DNA of 64,000 nt from assembly GCF_010509075.1 (NCBI RefSeq), contig NZ_CP048433.1:310001-374000 (forward strand). Direction: 5' to 3'. This DNA is from Collinsella aerofaciens ATCC 25986. Its GTDB lineage: Bacteria > Actinomycetota > Coriobacteriia > Coriobacteriales > Coriobacteriaceae. The notes under the pieces are model-generated. The model was given only the letters and a program-made list of their open reading frames with translations. It did no database searches and was not told the origin of the DNA. Shown here one piece after another: positions 17,063 to 25,165 of the stretch (positions within the stretch are counted from its first letter, which is position 1; the number at the start of each line of letters is the position of its first letter). A program made the position numbers and the translations under genes.

Positions 17063-17641
17063 ATGCAGGAGCTTGAGGATCGTATTCGCCATGACGGCAT
17101 CGTAAAGGCCGGTAACGTCCTTAAGGTTGATGCCTTCCTCAACCACCAATGCGATGTTGAGCTGTTCGACCACATGGGTGCCGAGTGGGCCCGTCTGTTC
17201 GAGGGCGTCGAGATCAACAAGATCCTGACGATCGAGGCTTCGGGCATTGGCATGGCTTGCATTGCAGCCCAGCATTTTGGCGGCGTGCCGGTGGTCTTTG
17301 CCAAGAAGGCCCAGTCCATCAACCTTGACGGCGAGCAGTATGCCACGACCATCTACTCCTTTACCAAGCAGAAGGAGTACCCGGTCATCGTTGGCAAGCG
17401 CTTCCTGTCCGAGGGCGACAAGGTCCTGATCATCGACGACTTTTTGGCCAACGGGTGCGCGCTCGAGGGTCTTATCAAGATCTGCGAGGCTGCGGGTGCC
17501 GAGGTTGCCGGCATTGGCATCGCCGTTGAGAAGGGCTTCCAGGGCGGTGGCGATAAGCTCCGCGAGCGCGGCTTCCGCGTTGAGAGCCTGGCCCGTATCG
17601 CCGATATGGACTGCGAGACCGGCGAGATTACCTTCGCCTAA
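17063..17641 (+). CDS. xpt: Xanthine phosphoribosyltransferase
   Basis: Salvages xanthine to XMP using PRPP. 192 residues, the normal length for Xpt. The PRPP-binding loop [14 protein letters not shown] is near residues 122-135, and the family's KVDAFLNHQ segment is near residues 20-30. AGAAGG precedes the ATG. In Firmicutes this gene often follows a purine riboswitch; I looked and did not find its conserved core in 16904-17062. A perfect hairpin terminator follows. Confidence 0.92.
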   Translation: MQELEDRIRHDGIVKAGNVLKVDAFLNHQCDVELFDHMGAEWARLFEGVEINKILTIEASGIGMACIAAQHFGGVPVVFAKKAQSINLDGEQYATTIYSFTKQKEYPVIVGKRFLSEGDKVLIIDDFLANGCALEGLIKICEAAGAEVAGIGIAVEKGFQGGGDKLRERGFRVESLARIADMDCETGEITFA

Positions 17642-17669
17642 GCGCGCAACACAAGCGATTGGTATGCGA

Positions 17670-17704
17670 TGTGACAAAGGGACCGTCCCTTTGTCACATT
17701 TTTT
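17670..17704 (+). terminator. Perfect palindromic terminator after xpt
   Basis: 13-bp perfect arms (17670-17682 and 17686-17698) around a 3-nt loop, then TTTTTT. It ends 20 nt before the next gene. A partly similar palindrome with a GTCCC centre occurs at 60238-60270. Confidence 0.85.
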
Positions 17705-17724
17705 GTATGAGGGGAGGTGTTGAT

Positions 17725-18105
17725 ATGGATGAGAACAAGATGGGATGGCGTGAGTATGCGCACTATGCCGAGATGTCGGTCGAGGAGTTGGCGCGCGATT
17801 GCGAGGTGCAGGTGTTTCGCGCGACGGGTCCGGGCGGCCAGGGTGTGAACACGACGGACTCGGCGGTGCGCATGAAGCATGGGCCCACGGGGATTGTCGT
17901 GACGGCGCGCGAGAGCCGTAGCCAGTTTCAGAATCGCAGCTGCTGTTTGCGTAAGCTGAGGGCAGAGCTTGAGCGTCGTGGCCGTCCACCGCGCCGACGC
18001 GTAAAGACCAAGGTTCCCCAGCGCTCTCGCCAGCGCAGACTCAACGACAAACACTTCAACGCCATTAAAAAGGCCAACCGTCGCAAACCGGGCAGCGACG
18101 AATGA
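17725..18105 (+). CDS. RF-1 domain protein (ArfB/peptidyl-tRNA hydrolase-like)
   Basis: A 126-residue protein with the catalytic domain of peptide release factors but no codon-recognition domains. The GGQ motif is in [10 protein letters not shown] near residues 34-43. The C-terminus is very basic ([16 protein letters not shown]), as in ArfB/YaeJ, which inserts a basic tail in the empty mRNA channel of stalled ribosomes. Start at ATG 17725 with GGGGAGG upstream. A ribosome-rescue role is inferred from architecture. Confidence 0.75.
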   Translation: MDENKMGWREYAHYAEMSVEELARDCEVQVFRATGPGGQGVNTTDSAVRMKHGPTGIVVTARESRSQFQNRSCCLRKLRAELERRGRPPRRRVKTKVPQRSRQRRLNDKHFNAIKKANRRKPGSDE

Positions 18106-18112
18106 TCTCTTC

Positions 18113-18130
18113 ATAAGTTGCGGTGAAATA
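18113..18130. repeat. Single half-copy of the TTGCGGTGAAATA palindrome
   Basis: TAAGTTGCGGTGAAATA matches the arms of the palindromes at 35154, 36466 and (with two changes) 61920, including a preceding TCTTCA-like flank. No matching second arm lies nearby. It sits between convergent genes. Confidence 0.6.
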
Positions 18131-18137
18131 GGGGTGG

Positions 18138-19100
18138 CTAGTGGGTGGGGCGCCAGACGTGGAGGGCGCCGGCGAGGATGTCGACCTCGATGCGCGAGGC
18201 GACAACGGGCTCGCCGTCGGCCTGGATGGGGTAGTCGGGCTCCTCAAAGGTGAGCTCAACATGGCGGCAGCGGCGCATGCGAACCGGCGGCAACTTGGTA
18301 TGGTGGCCGTCCTTGGCCGAAAGGAACATAGGCAGGGCAACCGCGCGAGGGACGGGGCCGCAGGCGTAGCAGACGTCGAGTGTGTCGTCACAGGGGTCGG
18401 CATCGGGGCAGATGCGATAGCCCGAGCCATACGTAGGACCCAGCTGAATCGCCATGATGATCGCCCTCACGCGTTCGGCGGGCGCCCCGTCAAAGCTGAC
18501 TGACATGGGGTAGTTGCGATAGCGTAGGCCAAACTGCTCAAGTCCCGAGAGAGTGTAGAGCGGCGCGCCCGTCAAGCCGGTCTTTTTGCGCAGCTCGGTG
18601 GTGCCAAGGCCGATGGCGGCATCGATGCCGACCGAAAGCGTCTGGTCGTAGTACTCAACGGTAGCCTCGCCGCTACCGCTTGCTGGGTTCCATGAGCGAA
18701 TACGCCCGATGTCTTGACGCTGCAGCTCACAGGTGAGCAGCGCGCCAAAATCCTTACCGGAGAAATCTTCGATACCGAGCGTTTGGGCAAAATCGTTGCC
18801 GGAGCCAACGGGTAGGACGGCAAGGGCAGGACGGCCCGATTCATCCTGCGTCATGAGTCCATTGACGACCTCGTGGATCACGCCGTCGCCGCCAAGGGCG
18901 ATAACGGTGCGATAGCCCTGAGCCTGGGCGGCCAGCTCCTTGGCGTGCCCCATGCGCTCGGTTAGCACCAGGTCAAACTGGGATGCGCGTGCAGTCATGT
19001 CCAAAAAGCGCTGCAGGCGCTCGGCAACTTCATGCGCCGCACCCGACTGGGCGGCTGGGTTGGCGATGATGAGCGTGCGACCAAAATCAGTTGCGTGCAT
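18138..19100 (-). CDS. Diacylglycerol/lipid kinase family protein (YegS/DgkB-like)
   Basis: A 320-residue soluble kinase of the DAGK catalytic family, which phosphorylates diacylglycerol or related lipids. The signature ALGGDGVIHEVVNGL is near residues 67-81, and PVGSGNDFAQTLG, the second nucleotide-binding block, near 97-109. I start at 19100 (GGGAG upstream, family N-terminus RTLIIANP); the longer frame adds 24 residues of different character. It may be cotranscribed with the ClC gene upstream on the same strand (87-nt gap). Confidence 0.85.
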   Translation of the reverse strand: MHATDFGRTLIIANPAAQSGAAHEVAERLQRFLDMTARASQFDLVLTERMGHAKELAAQAQGYRTVIALGGDGVIHEVVNGLMTQDESGRPALAVLPVGSGNDFAQTLGIEDFSGKDFGALLTCELQRQDIGRIRSWNPASGSGEATVEYYDQTLSVGIDAAIGLGTTELRKKTGLTGAPLYTLSGLEQFGLRYRNYPMSVSFDGAPAERVRAIIMAIQLGPTYGSGYRICPDADPCDDTLDVCYACGPVPRAVALPMFLSAKDGHHTKLPPVRMRRCRHVELTFEEPDYPIQADGEPVVASRIEVDILAGALHVWRPTH

Positions 19101-19187
19101 GTGGCGACTCCCGGCGTATGACGTGACGGTGCGGTCGCGCTCAGGTCGAATTGCCCCCGATTGTGGCTGCACGGCGAATACTTACGT

Positions 19188-20609
19188 CTACTCTATCAGG
19201 TCGTTGTGGCGCTCGATAGCATCCGCTACCGTACCGCCCTCATCCACAATAAGCGAACGGCGCTTGGGTGAGATGATGCGCTGGGCGGGGTACACGCCGC
19301 GGTGCCCGCCGGTTAGGTAGCTGATAAAGGCCACGATGACAAAGAACCCGGCGGCCGTGCCGTGGAACAGGTCGATGGCCATCATGCAGGTGGTGATGGG
19401 CACGTTGAGGCCGGCGCAGAATACACCGAGCATGCCCAGCGCCGCCAGAAAGCTGGGGTCGATTCCGACGAGGCAACCGATCCAGCCGCCGAGCGCCGCA
19501 CCGATGCCAAACAGGGGCGTGACCTCGCCGCCTTGGAAGCCGGCGCCCAGGGTCAGCGCTGTGACGACCAACTTGATGGCTGCGTCCACCAGGGTGGTGT
19601 TGCCGGCGAACCCGGCGCCTGAGAGCCAGGTGGCAAGGCCGGCATACTTCCAGGCGCCGAGCATCGCGTAGGCCGCGAGCACCACGAGCGCGCCCACGAG
19701 TGCGCGAACGAGGTAATTGGTGATAATGCGACCGTACAGGCTCTTGACGGTTCGAACCGACCAGGCAAAGAGGCGTGCCGTCAGACCGAAGATGATGGCG
19801 CTGATAACAACGATGACGACCGTTTTGGGCGTCATGCCGGGAACGCTGGCGATGACATTCGCCTCGTACTCGGTACCCAGGGCGAGTGATGTAAAGTAGC
19901 CGGTAAACGAGGCGACCAGGCAGTAGATGCCCGCGGTGTAGTCGATCTTGCCGATAAAGCACATCTCCATGCCAAAGAAAGCTCCGGCAAGGGGCGAACC
20001 GAATACGGCGCCAAAGGCCGATGAGATGCCGGCGAGCATGAGGTCGTGGTGGTCATGCTTTTTGAGGTGGGCGAGGCTCGAGATGTTGCTGGCGATGGTG
20101 CCGCCAATCTGCACCGCGGCTCCCTCGCGACCGGCCGATCCGCCCGTTAGGTGCGTGAGCGTGGAGCAGACGAAGGTGAGGACGGCCATGCGCATATGGA
20201 TGAGGCGCGTGCCCAGAGCGGAGTCGATGACCAGGTTGTTGCCGCGCTTGGCGGCAAGACCGTGGTTTTTGTACACCCATGCGGTGGCCATGCCCACAAC
20301 GGGAAGCAGCGCGTAAATCCACGCATGGCGCTCGCGATAGTCGGTCGCGATATTCAGCGAGGCCAAAAACGCCCAGGCGGCAACGCCCATGGCGAGCGAG
20401 ACAATGATGACGAGTGCGAGCAACTTGGCGCTCGCGAGTAGGTTGCGGGCGTTGCGGCGCGTGTCGGCAGCCAAGAGGTGCTCGGAGCGGGTGAGCTGAT
20501 GCCTGCCTGCCGTGATAACGTCGTTCAGGGAGAAAAAACCGCCTTCGTCGAGCGGCTGGGAATGATCCCGCGCTTCGTTTGCGCTTTCGGGTTTGTCGTT
20601 ATGAGCCAT
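19188..20609 (-). CDS. ClC-family chloride/fluoride channel or antiporter
   Basis: A 473-residue integral membrane protein with about ten hydrophobic segments. The helix-F motif reads GGSAGREGAAVQIGG, where classical chloride members have GREGP, and the later pore segment reads GAGFQGGEVTPLFGIG. From memory these two features resemble fluoride-type ClC proteins (CLC-F), so fluoride export is a reasonable inference. No fluoride riboswitch was recognised upstream. Start at ATG 20609 with AGAGGA upstream. A hydrophilic ~60-residue N-terminus precedes the first helix. Confidence 0.8.
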   Translation of the reverse strand: MAHNDKPESANEARDHSQPLDEGGFFSLNDVITAGRHQLTRSEHLLAADTRRNARNLLASAKLLALVIIVSLAMGVAAWAFLASLNIATDYRERHAWIYALLPVVGMATAWVYKNHGLAAKRGNNLVIDSALGTRLIHMRMAVLTFVCSTLTHLTGGSAGREGAAVQIGGTIASNISSLAHLKKHDHHDLMLAGISSAFGAVFGSPLAGAFFGMEMCFIGKIDYTAGIYCLVASFTGYFTSLALGTEYEANVIASVPGMTPKTVVIVVISAIIFGLTARLFAWSVRTVKSLYGRIITNYLVRALVGALVVLAAYAMLGAWKYAGLATWLSGAGFAGNTTLVDAAIKLVVTALTLGAGFQGGEVTPLFGIGAALGGWIGCLVGIDPSFLAALGMLGVFCAGLNVPITTCMMAIDLFHGTAAGFFVIVAFISYLTGGHRGVYPAQRIISPKRRSLIVDEGGTVADAIERHNDLIE

Positions 20610-20819
20610 ACGTTCCTCTTTTAGGTTGCAACGCAAGCATTATAAAACGCGGTAAACGCGACGAGCCGGTGGGTTGGTTTCCATTCTGTTTCGCGGCCTG
20701 CAACCGACAGGTGTATTTGCGGATATAGGCCGAGTCGCGGTCGTGCGTCGGGGGATTATACTGAGACAAGCATAAAGAATCGGCGCCCGTGTTGTGCGCC
20801 GTGGCATTAAGAGGTGCAT

Positions 20820-22082
20820 ATGGCAGAGAAACTCATTCCGCTGGAGGACGCACAGTCGATTATCCTGTCGCATGTTGCTCCGACCGATCTCGTCGAGATT
20901 CCCGTGTGGCAGGCCACCGGTCTTCCCTTGGCCGAGGACGCGGTGGCCGACATCGACATCTCGCCGTTTGCCAACAGCGCCATGGACGGGTATGCCGTGC
21001 GCTCGGCGGACTTGGCACAGGCATCTGGCGAGGCGCCGGTGACGCTCGACGTTATCGGACACGAGGCCGCGGGCCATGTCTTTGAGGGCACAATCGGCGC
21101 GGGCGAGACCGTCCGCATCATGACGGGCGCGCCGGTGCCCGAAGGTGCCGATGCCGTGGTGAAGTACGAGATCGTCGACGTACTCGATGGCGACGGCAAC
21201 GAGGGCTCGCACGTTCGCTTCTCGGCACCTGCCAAGGTAGGGGAGAACGTTCGCTCTGCCGCCGAGGAGGCCCATGCCGGCGATGTTGTGATGCATGCCG
21301 GCGAGGTCGTGGCTCCGGCGGGCGCCGGCTTGCTGGCAAGCGCCGGATACGCGAGCGTGAAGGTGCACGCTGCCCCACGTGTGGGCATCATCTCGCTGGG
21401 CACGGAACTGGTCGCACCGAGTAAGGTACCGGCGTGCGGTCAGATTCGCGATTCCAACTCCTCGGCGCTGATGGCCGAGGCGCTCGATGCCGGCGCCGAG
21501 CCCGTGTTCTACGGTATTGCGCCCGACGATGAGCAGGCGATTGGCGAGCTGGTGCATCGCGCCACGCGAGAGTGCGATTTTGTCATTACGAGCGGCGGCG
21601 CCTCGGCGGGCGATTACGACTACGTGACGGCGCTCGTCCGGCGCGAGGGCGAGGTGCTGTTCGACCGCATCTCGATGCGTCCGGGCAAGGCCATCACGTT
21701 TGGTTTGCTCGGGGGTAAGCCCTACCTCGGGCTTTCGGGCAATCCCGCTGCTGCGTATGTGGGCTTTGAGATGCTCGCCCGTCCGGCGATCCGCAAGATG
21801 CGCGGCTTTGCCGAGGGTGCGCGTCCCGTGCAGCAGGCGATATTGACGCACTGCGTGAAGAAGCGCCAGGACCGACGCTTCTTCGATCGCGCCACGGTTT
21901 TGCGCGACCCCGAGACCGGTGAGCTGTTGGTGACCGAGGCCAAGACGCAGAATTCGGCGCTGCTCGGCACGATGCAGCGGTCCAACTGCCTGCTGCGTAT
22001 TGACGAAGGACCGTGCGAGCTCAAGGCGGGCGACGTCGTGGATGTCGTGCGTGTCGACCTGCCCGAGGGCACGGTGTTGTAA
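20820..22082 (+). CDS. moeA: Molybdopterin molybdenumtransferase
   Basis: Inserts molybdate into adenylated molybdopterin. 420 residues. The MoeA domain II segment SPFANSAMDGYAVR is near residues 44-57, the GASAGDYD segment near 260, and the SGNPAAAYVGFE segment near 306. AAGAGG supports ATG 20820 over GTG 20814. It is followed 10 nt later by mogA and then by modABC, forming a molybdenum block. Confidence 0.95.
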   Translation: MAEKLIPLEDAQSIILSHVAPTDLVEIPVWQATGLPLAEDAVADIDISPFANSAMDGYAVRSADLAQASGEAPVTLDVIGHEAAGHVFEGTIGAGETVRIMTGAPVPEGADAVVKYEIVDVLDGDGNEGSHVRFSAPAKVGENVRSAAEEAHAGDVVMHAGEVVAPAGAGLLASAGYASVKVHAAPRVGIISLGTELVAPSKVPACGQIRDSNSSALMAEALDAGAEPVFYGIAPDDEQAIGELVHRATRECDFVITSGGASAGDYDYVTALVRREGEVLFDRISMRPGKAITFGLLGGKPYLGLSGNPAAAYVGFEMLARPAIRKMRGFAEGARPVQQAILTHCVKKRQDRRFFDRATVLRDPETGELLVTEAKTQNSALLGTMQRSNCLLRIDEGPCELKAGDVVDVVRVDLPEGTVL

Positions 22083-22092
22083 GAGGAAGACT

Positions 22093-22572
22093 ATGGAGTT
22101 GAAGATTTCGATCGTGACGTGCTCGGATACGCGCGATCTTGCTCAGGACGAGGCTGGAGCCGCACTCGAGGAACTTATCGAGGCGCAGGGCTGGACGGTC
22201 GTCTCACATGTGGTCGTGCGCGACGACGCCAGCGAGATCGGTGATGCCATTGTGGAAGCTGCCGATGAGTGCCACGCCAATGTCGTACTCACCTGCGGCG
22301 GCACAGGGCTTTCGATGCGAGATGTAACGCCCGAGGCGACGCGTGCCGTCTGCGACCGCGATGTGCCGGGTATTGCAGAGGCAATCCGTGCGTACTCCAT
22401 GACCAAGACGCGCCGCGCTATGCTCTCGCGCGCTATTTGCATGCAACGAGGTCATACGCTTGTCGTAAACTTTCCCGGTTCTACGAAGGCCGCCCGCGAA
22501 AGCTGGGAGGCCATAGCAGACCAGCTGGAGCATGCGGCTCAGATGACAGCGGGCGGCGGACATACCAACTAA
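22093..22572 (+). CDS. mogA: Molybdopterin adenylyltransferase (MogA/MoaB family)
   Basis: Adenylates molybdopterin before metal insertion by MoeA. 159 residues. The conserved TCGGTGLSMRDVTPEAT segment near residues 69-85 and NFPGSTKAARE near 130-140 mark the MogA/MoaB/MPTb family. AGAGGAAGA precedes ATG 22093; an in-frame start inside moeA is much less likely. MogA and MoaB cannot be separated by eye, but the pairing with moeA fits the MogA role. Confidence 0.88.
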   Translation: MELKISIVTCSDTRDLAQDEAGAALEELIEAQGWTVVSHVVVRDDASEIGDAIVEAADECHANVVLTCGGTGLSMRDVTPEATRAVCDRDVPGIAEAIRAYSMTKTRRAMLSRAICMQRGHTLVVNFPGSTKAARESWEAIADQLEHAAQMTAGGGHTN

Positions 22573-22585
22573 GCGGTTTACCTGC

Positions 22586-22620
22586 GGCGGGGCGACCTGA
22601 ACGGCTGCTCCGCCTTTGTT
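22586..22620 (+). terminator. Terminator after mogA
   Basis: The GGCGGGGC stem (22586-22593) pairs with GCTCCGCC (22607-22614) with one mismatch, followed by TTTGTTTT. Confidence 0.65.
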
Positions 22621-22662
22621 TTCCGCCGAAGCGGCACCGAGATGCACGGCAACTCGAATCTA

Positions 22663-22715
22663 TATTCTCTAGCGAGAATAATTTCTCACTATCATTATTC
22701 GCGCGGAAGTATAAT
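22663..22715 (+). promoter_or_regulatory. Candidate operator and promoter of modABC
   Basis: A 7-bp palindrome TATTCTC-TAGC-GAGAATA (22663-22680) overlaps a second weaker one, GAGAA-TAAT-TTCTC (22674-22687), and GAATAAT/ATTATTC repeats extend to 22700. A TATAAT -10 box is at 22710-22715. The palindromes overlap the -35 region, as expected for a repressor such as a molybdate-sensing regulator. No such regulator gene is in the window. Confidence 0.5.
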
Positions 22716-22775
22716 CTAGTAACAGAATAAAGCCTGCGGCGGGGTGCCCGGGCATAGCGTTCGAAAGGGTTGAAT

Positions 22776-23651
22776 ATGTTCGATATGGTTTCACGCCGCG
22801 GTTTTGTCTCGCTTTCTGCTGCCGCTGCCGCCGGCCTTGGCCTTGCCGGCTGCTCGGGCAACAAGACGTCCGAGCCCGCTGGTTCCGATGCCGGCTCCGC
22901 CAAGGCCTCTTCCAAGAAGGAAACCGTCGAGCTACAGATTTTCGCCGCCAACTCACTCGAGAAGGCCCTACCCGAGGTTCAGGAGCTCTACACCGACCAG
23001 ACTGGCACCACGTTTGCCGATACGCAGTTTAAGGCTTCCGGCGATTTGGTCGAGCAGATGCGCGCCGGTGCCGCCGTCGACGTGCTCATCACGGCCTCCA
23101 AGGGCACCATGGACGATGCCGAGGTCGCCGAGCTCGTCGACGTCGACACACGTGAGGACATGTTCGTCAACGACCTTGTGATCGTTCGTGCCGAGGGCTC
23201 CGACACCAAGGTTGAGGCCATCGCGGACGTCGCGAACCTGGACGGCAAGATCGCCATCGGCGACGCCAAGACCGTTCCCGCCGGCAAGTACGCCAACCAG
23301 GCGCTGGCTTCCGTAGGCCTCTATACCGGCACCGAGGGCGACGACGGCGAGTATGCACCCGAGCTTGTCGACAAGGTGGCCCTGGCCGACAAGGTCGGCA
23401 CCGCTGCCGCCTACGTTTCTACGGGCGACTGCGTGGCTGGCTTTGTCTACAGTTCCGACATCTTCCGCTATGACGGCATCGAGGAGGCCTTCGTGTGCCC
23501 CGAGGACTCGCACAAGCCCATCGTGTACCCGGGCGCAGTGGCCGATAGCTCCGAGCACGCCGACGAGGCCAAGGCGTTTATCGACTTTTGCCTGACCAAC
23601 AAGAAGGCCCAGAAGATTTGGGCCAAATACGGCTTTGAGCTTTCCGAGTAG
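22776..23651 (+). CDS. modA: Molybdate ABC transporter substrate-binding lipoprotein
   Basis: Captures molybdate (or tungstate) outside the membrane and hands it to ModB. 291 residues. The N-terminus SRRGFVSLSAAAAAGLGLAGC combines a twin-arginine-like pair with a lipobox, Cys near residue 26, followed by a Ser/Ala/Lys linker. The mature part starts with LQIFAANSLEKAL, matching the ModA fold's first strand, and KASGDLVEQM is the usual ligand-loop region. ATG 22776 is chosen because GAAAGGG is 6 nt upstream. It is first in the modABC operon. Confidence 0.92.
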   Translation: MFDMVSRRGFVSLSAAAAAGLGLAGCSGNKTSEPAGSDAGSAKASSKKETVELQIFAANSLEKALPEVQELYTDQTGTTFADTQFKASGDLVEQMRAGAAVDVLITASKGTMDDAEVAELVDVDTREDMFVNDLVIVRAEGSDTKVEAIADVANLDGKIAIGDAKTVPAGKYANQALASVGLYTGTEGDDGEYAPELVDKVALADKVGTAAAYVSTGDCVAGFVYSSDIFRYDGIEEAFVCPEDSHKPIVYPGAVADSSEHADEAKAFIDFCLTNKKAQKIWAKYGFELSE

Positions 23652-23719
23652 TGCGGCTTGGCGCGATAATTCCATCGTTTTGTGTTTCACTCCGTCCTTG
23701 TATTCGCTTGGAGCTTTTC

Positions 23720-25162
23720 GTGCTTAATAGATTCCGCATGCTTGTCGCCTGTGCTTTGACCTTCGCGCTTTGCTGGGTGCCGGGATTTGCGTTTGCTGGG
23801 GACGCTGAGGACGGGGCCCAGATTGCTGCGACCGCTCATGGGCTTTCCTATGGGATCGAGGGTTTTGAGCGGTTGGCCAAGGGGACTGCTCGTGCCATGG
23901 AGGGTCAGCCTGAGGGCTACCGGTTTCCTGTTGACGAGGACGTGGACCTTGTAGTGGCGCCTGCTGCCGATCGCGTTGTGGTGTGGATATCGCCTAAGGC
24001 GGTCGAGAAGTATGGATTGGATCCGCAGGACAACGAGTGCGTATCGGGTCTCAAGGCCCTCGTCTGTAAGCTCGACAGCGCAAACTGCATGGGTGGTGCG
24101 CAGCTAGGGGACGTGGATCTTCCTTGGTATGTCACGGCGGAAACAACGTTTGATGCCGGCGGTTATACCTATGGCTTTGACGAGCGCGGTGCGGATGGGG
24201 ACCGCTATGTGGTGATTGCATCAGCCTCGGGTGATGCCAAGGGCGGCGCGCGTTGGCTTGATAGCGCTCAAATGGTAGAAGCATCGTCTGTCGTGTTGCG
24301 GGATGAGCAGGGGCCCTTGACCTCTCTGGCCTCCTTATTGGGCGACATCGACTATCGCCCGTTTTGGGTGTCCATAAAATCGAGCGGCCTTGCCCTGGTG
24401 ATTGCCTTTGCACTGGGCCTGTTTGCCGCATGGAAGACCATGGGTACTACGAGCCGCATCAAGGGCCTGCTCGATTCGGTCTTTACGATTCCTATGGTGC
24501 TGCCGCCTACGGTGTGCGGCTTTTTGCTGCTTATGCTGTTTGGCCGCTCGACCGGGGTGGGCCAGTGGCTTATCGCGCACGGCGTCTCGATCGTCTTTAC
24601 GTGGCCCGCGGCGGTGATATCTGCTGTGGTGGTGTCGTTCCCCCTGGTCTACCGTACGGCGCTCGGTGCCTTCGAGAGCCTCGATACGCAGATGCTCGAC
24701 GCCGCGCGAACCTTGGGATGGTCCGAACGTCGCATCTTTGCCAAGCTCATGATGCCGCTCGGCTGGCCCTCCATCGCCGCCGGCACGGTGCTCGCCTTTG
24801 CCCGCGCGATGGGCGAGTTTGGCTGCACGCTGTTCTTTGCGGGCAACTACGCCGGTATTACGCAGACCATCCCCATCGCCATCTACTTTGAGTGGATGGG
24901 CGGCAACACATCGGTGGCCCTCTTTTGGGTCGCCGTCGTGATCGTGTTCAGTTTCCTGGTCATTCTGTTCATCAACATGTACACCGCGCATTCGCAAAAG
25001 TATCGCGAGCGGGGCCTTTCCCGCGCGGAGCGCAAACAGGCCAAAGATCTCGCCGGACAGGGCGATTCGCTCGACCCGGCGGGCGGCGATGCCTTGCGTA
25101 TTGATCGCGAGGCACTGGCCGAGCTCATGCGCGATGATGCGGCGCCGCAGGGAGGTCGATAA
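23720..25162 (+). CDS. modB: Molybdate ABC permease with an extra extracytoplasmic N-terminal domain
   Basis: The membrane channel of the molybdate importer. It is about 480 residues where ModB is usually ~225. Residues 1-27 form a signal-like segment (LVACALTFALCWVPGFAFA). Residues ~28-210 form a hydrophilic domain I do not recognise, with three cysteines. From ~215 the standard permease follows, including the EAA-type loop DAARTLGWSERRIFAKLMMPL. I prefer GTG 23720 (GGAG 6 nt upstream); GTG 23651, overlapping the modA stop, is possible. A charged ~60-residue tail follows the last helix. Confidence 0.85.
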   Translation: MLNRFRMLVACALTFALCWVPGFAFAGDAEDGAQIAATAHGLSYGIEGFERLAKGTARAMEGQPEGYRFPVDEDVDLVVAPAADRVVVWISPKAVEKYGLDPQDNECVSGLKALVCKLDSANCMGGAQLGDVDLPWYVTAETTFDAGGYTYGFDERGADGDRYVVIASASGDAKGGARWLDSAQMVEASSVVLRDEQGPLTSLASLLGDIDYRPFWVSIKSSGLALVIAFALGLFAAWKTMGTTSRIKGLLDSVFTIPMVLPPTVCGFLLLMLFGRSTGVGQWLIAHGVSIVFTWPAAVISAVVVSFPLVYRTALGAFESLDTQMLDAARTLGWSERRIFAKLMMPLGWPSIAAGTVLAFARAMGEFGCTLFFAGNYAGITQTIPIAIYFEWMGGNTSVALFWVAVVIVFSFLVILFINMYTAHSQKYRERGLSRAERKQAKDLAGQGDSLDPAGGDALRIDREALAELMRDDAAPQGGR

Positions 25163-25165
25163 GCT

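Noticed and set aside
20610-20819. Fluoride riboswitch before the ClC gene.
   Set aside because: The characteristic conserved segments could not be found on the - strand.
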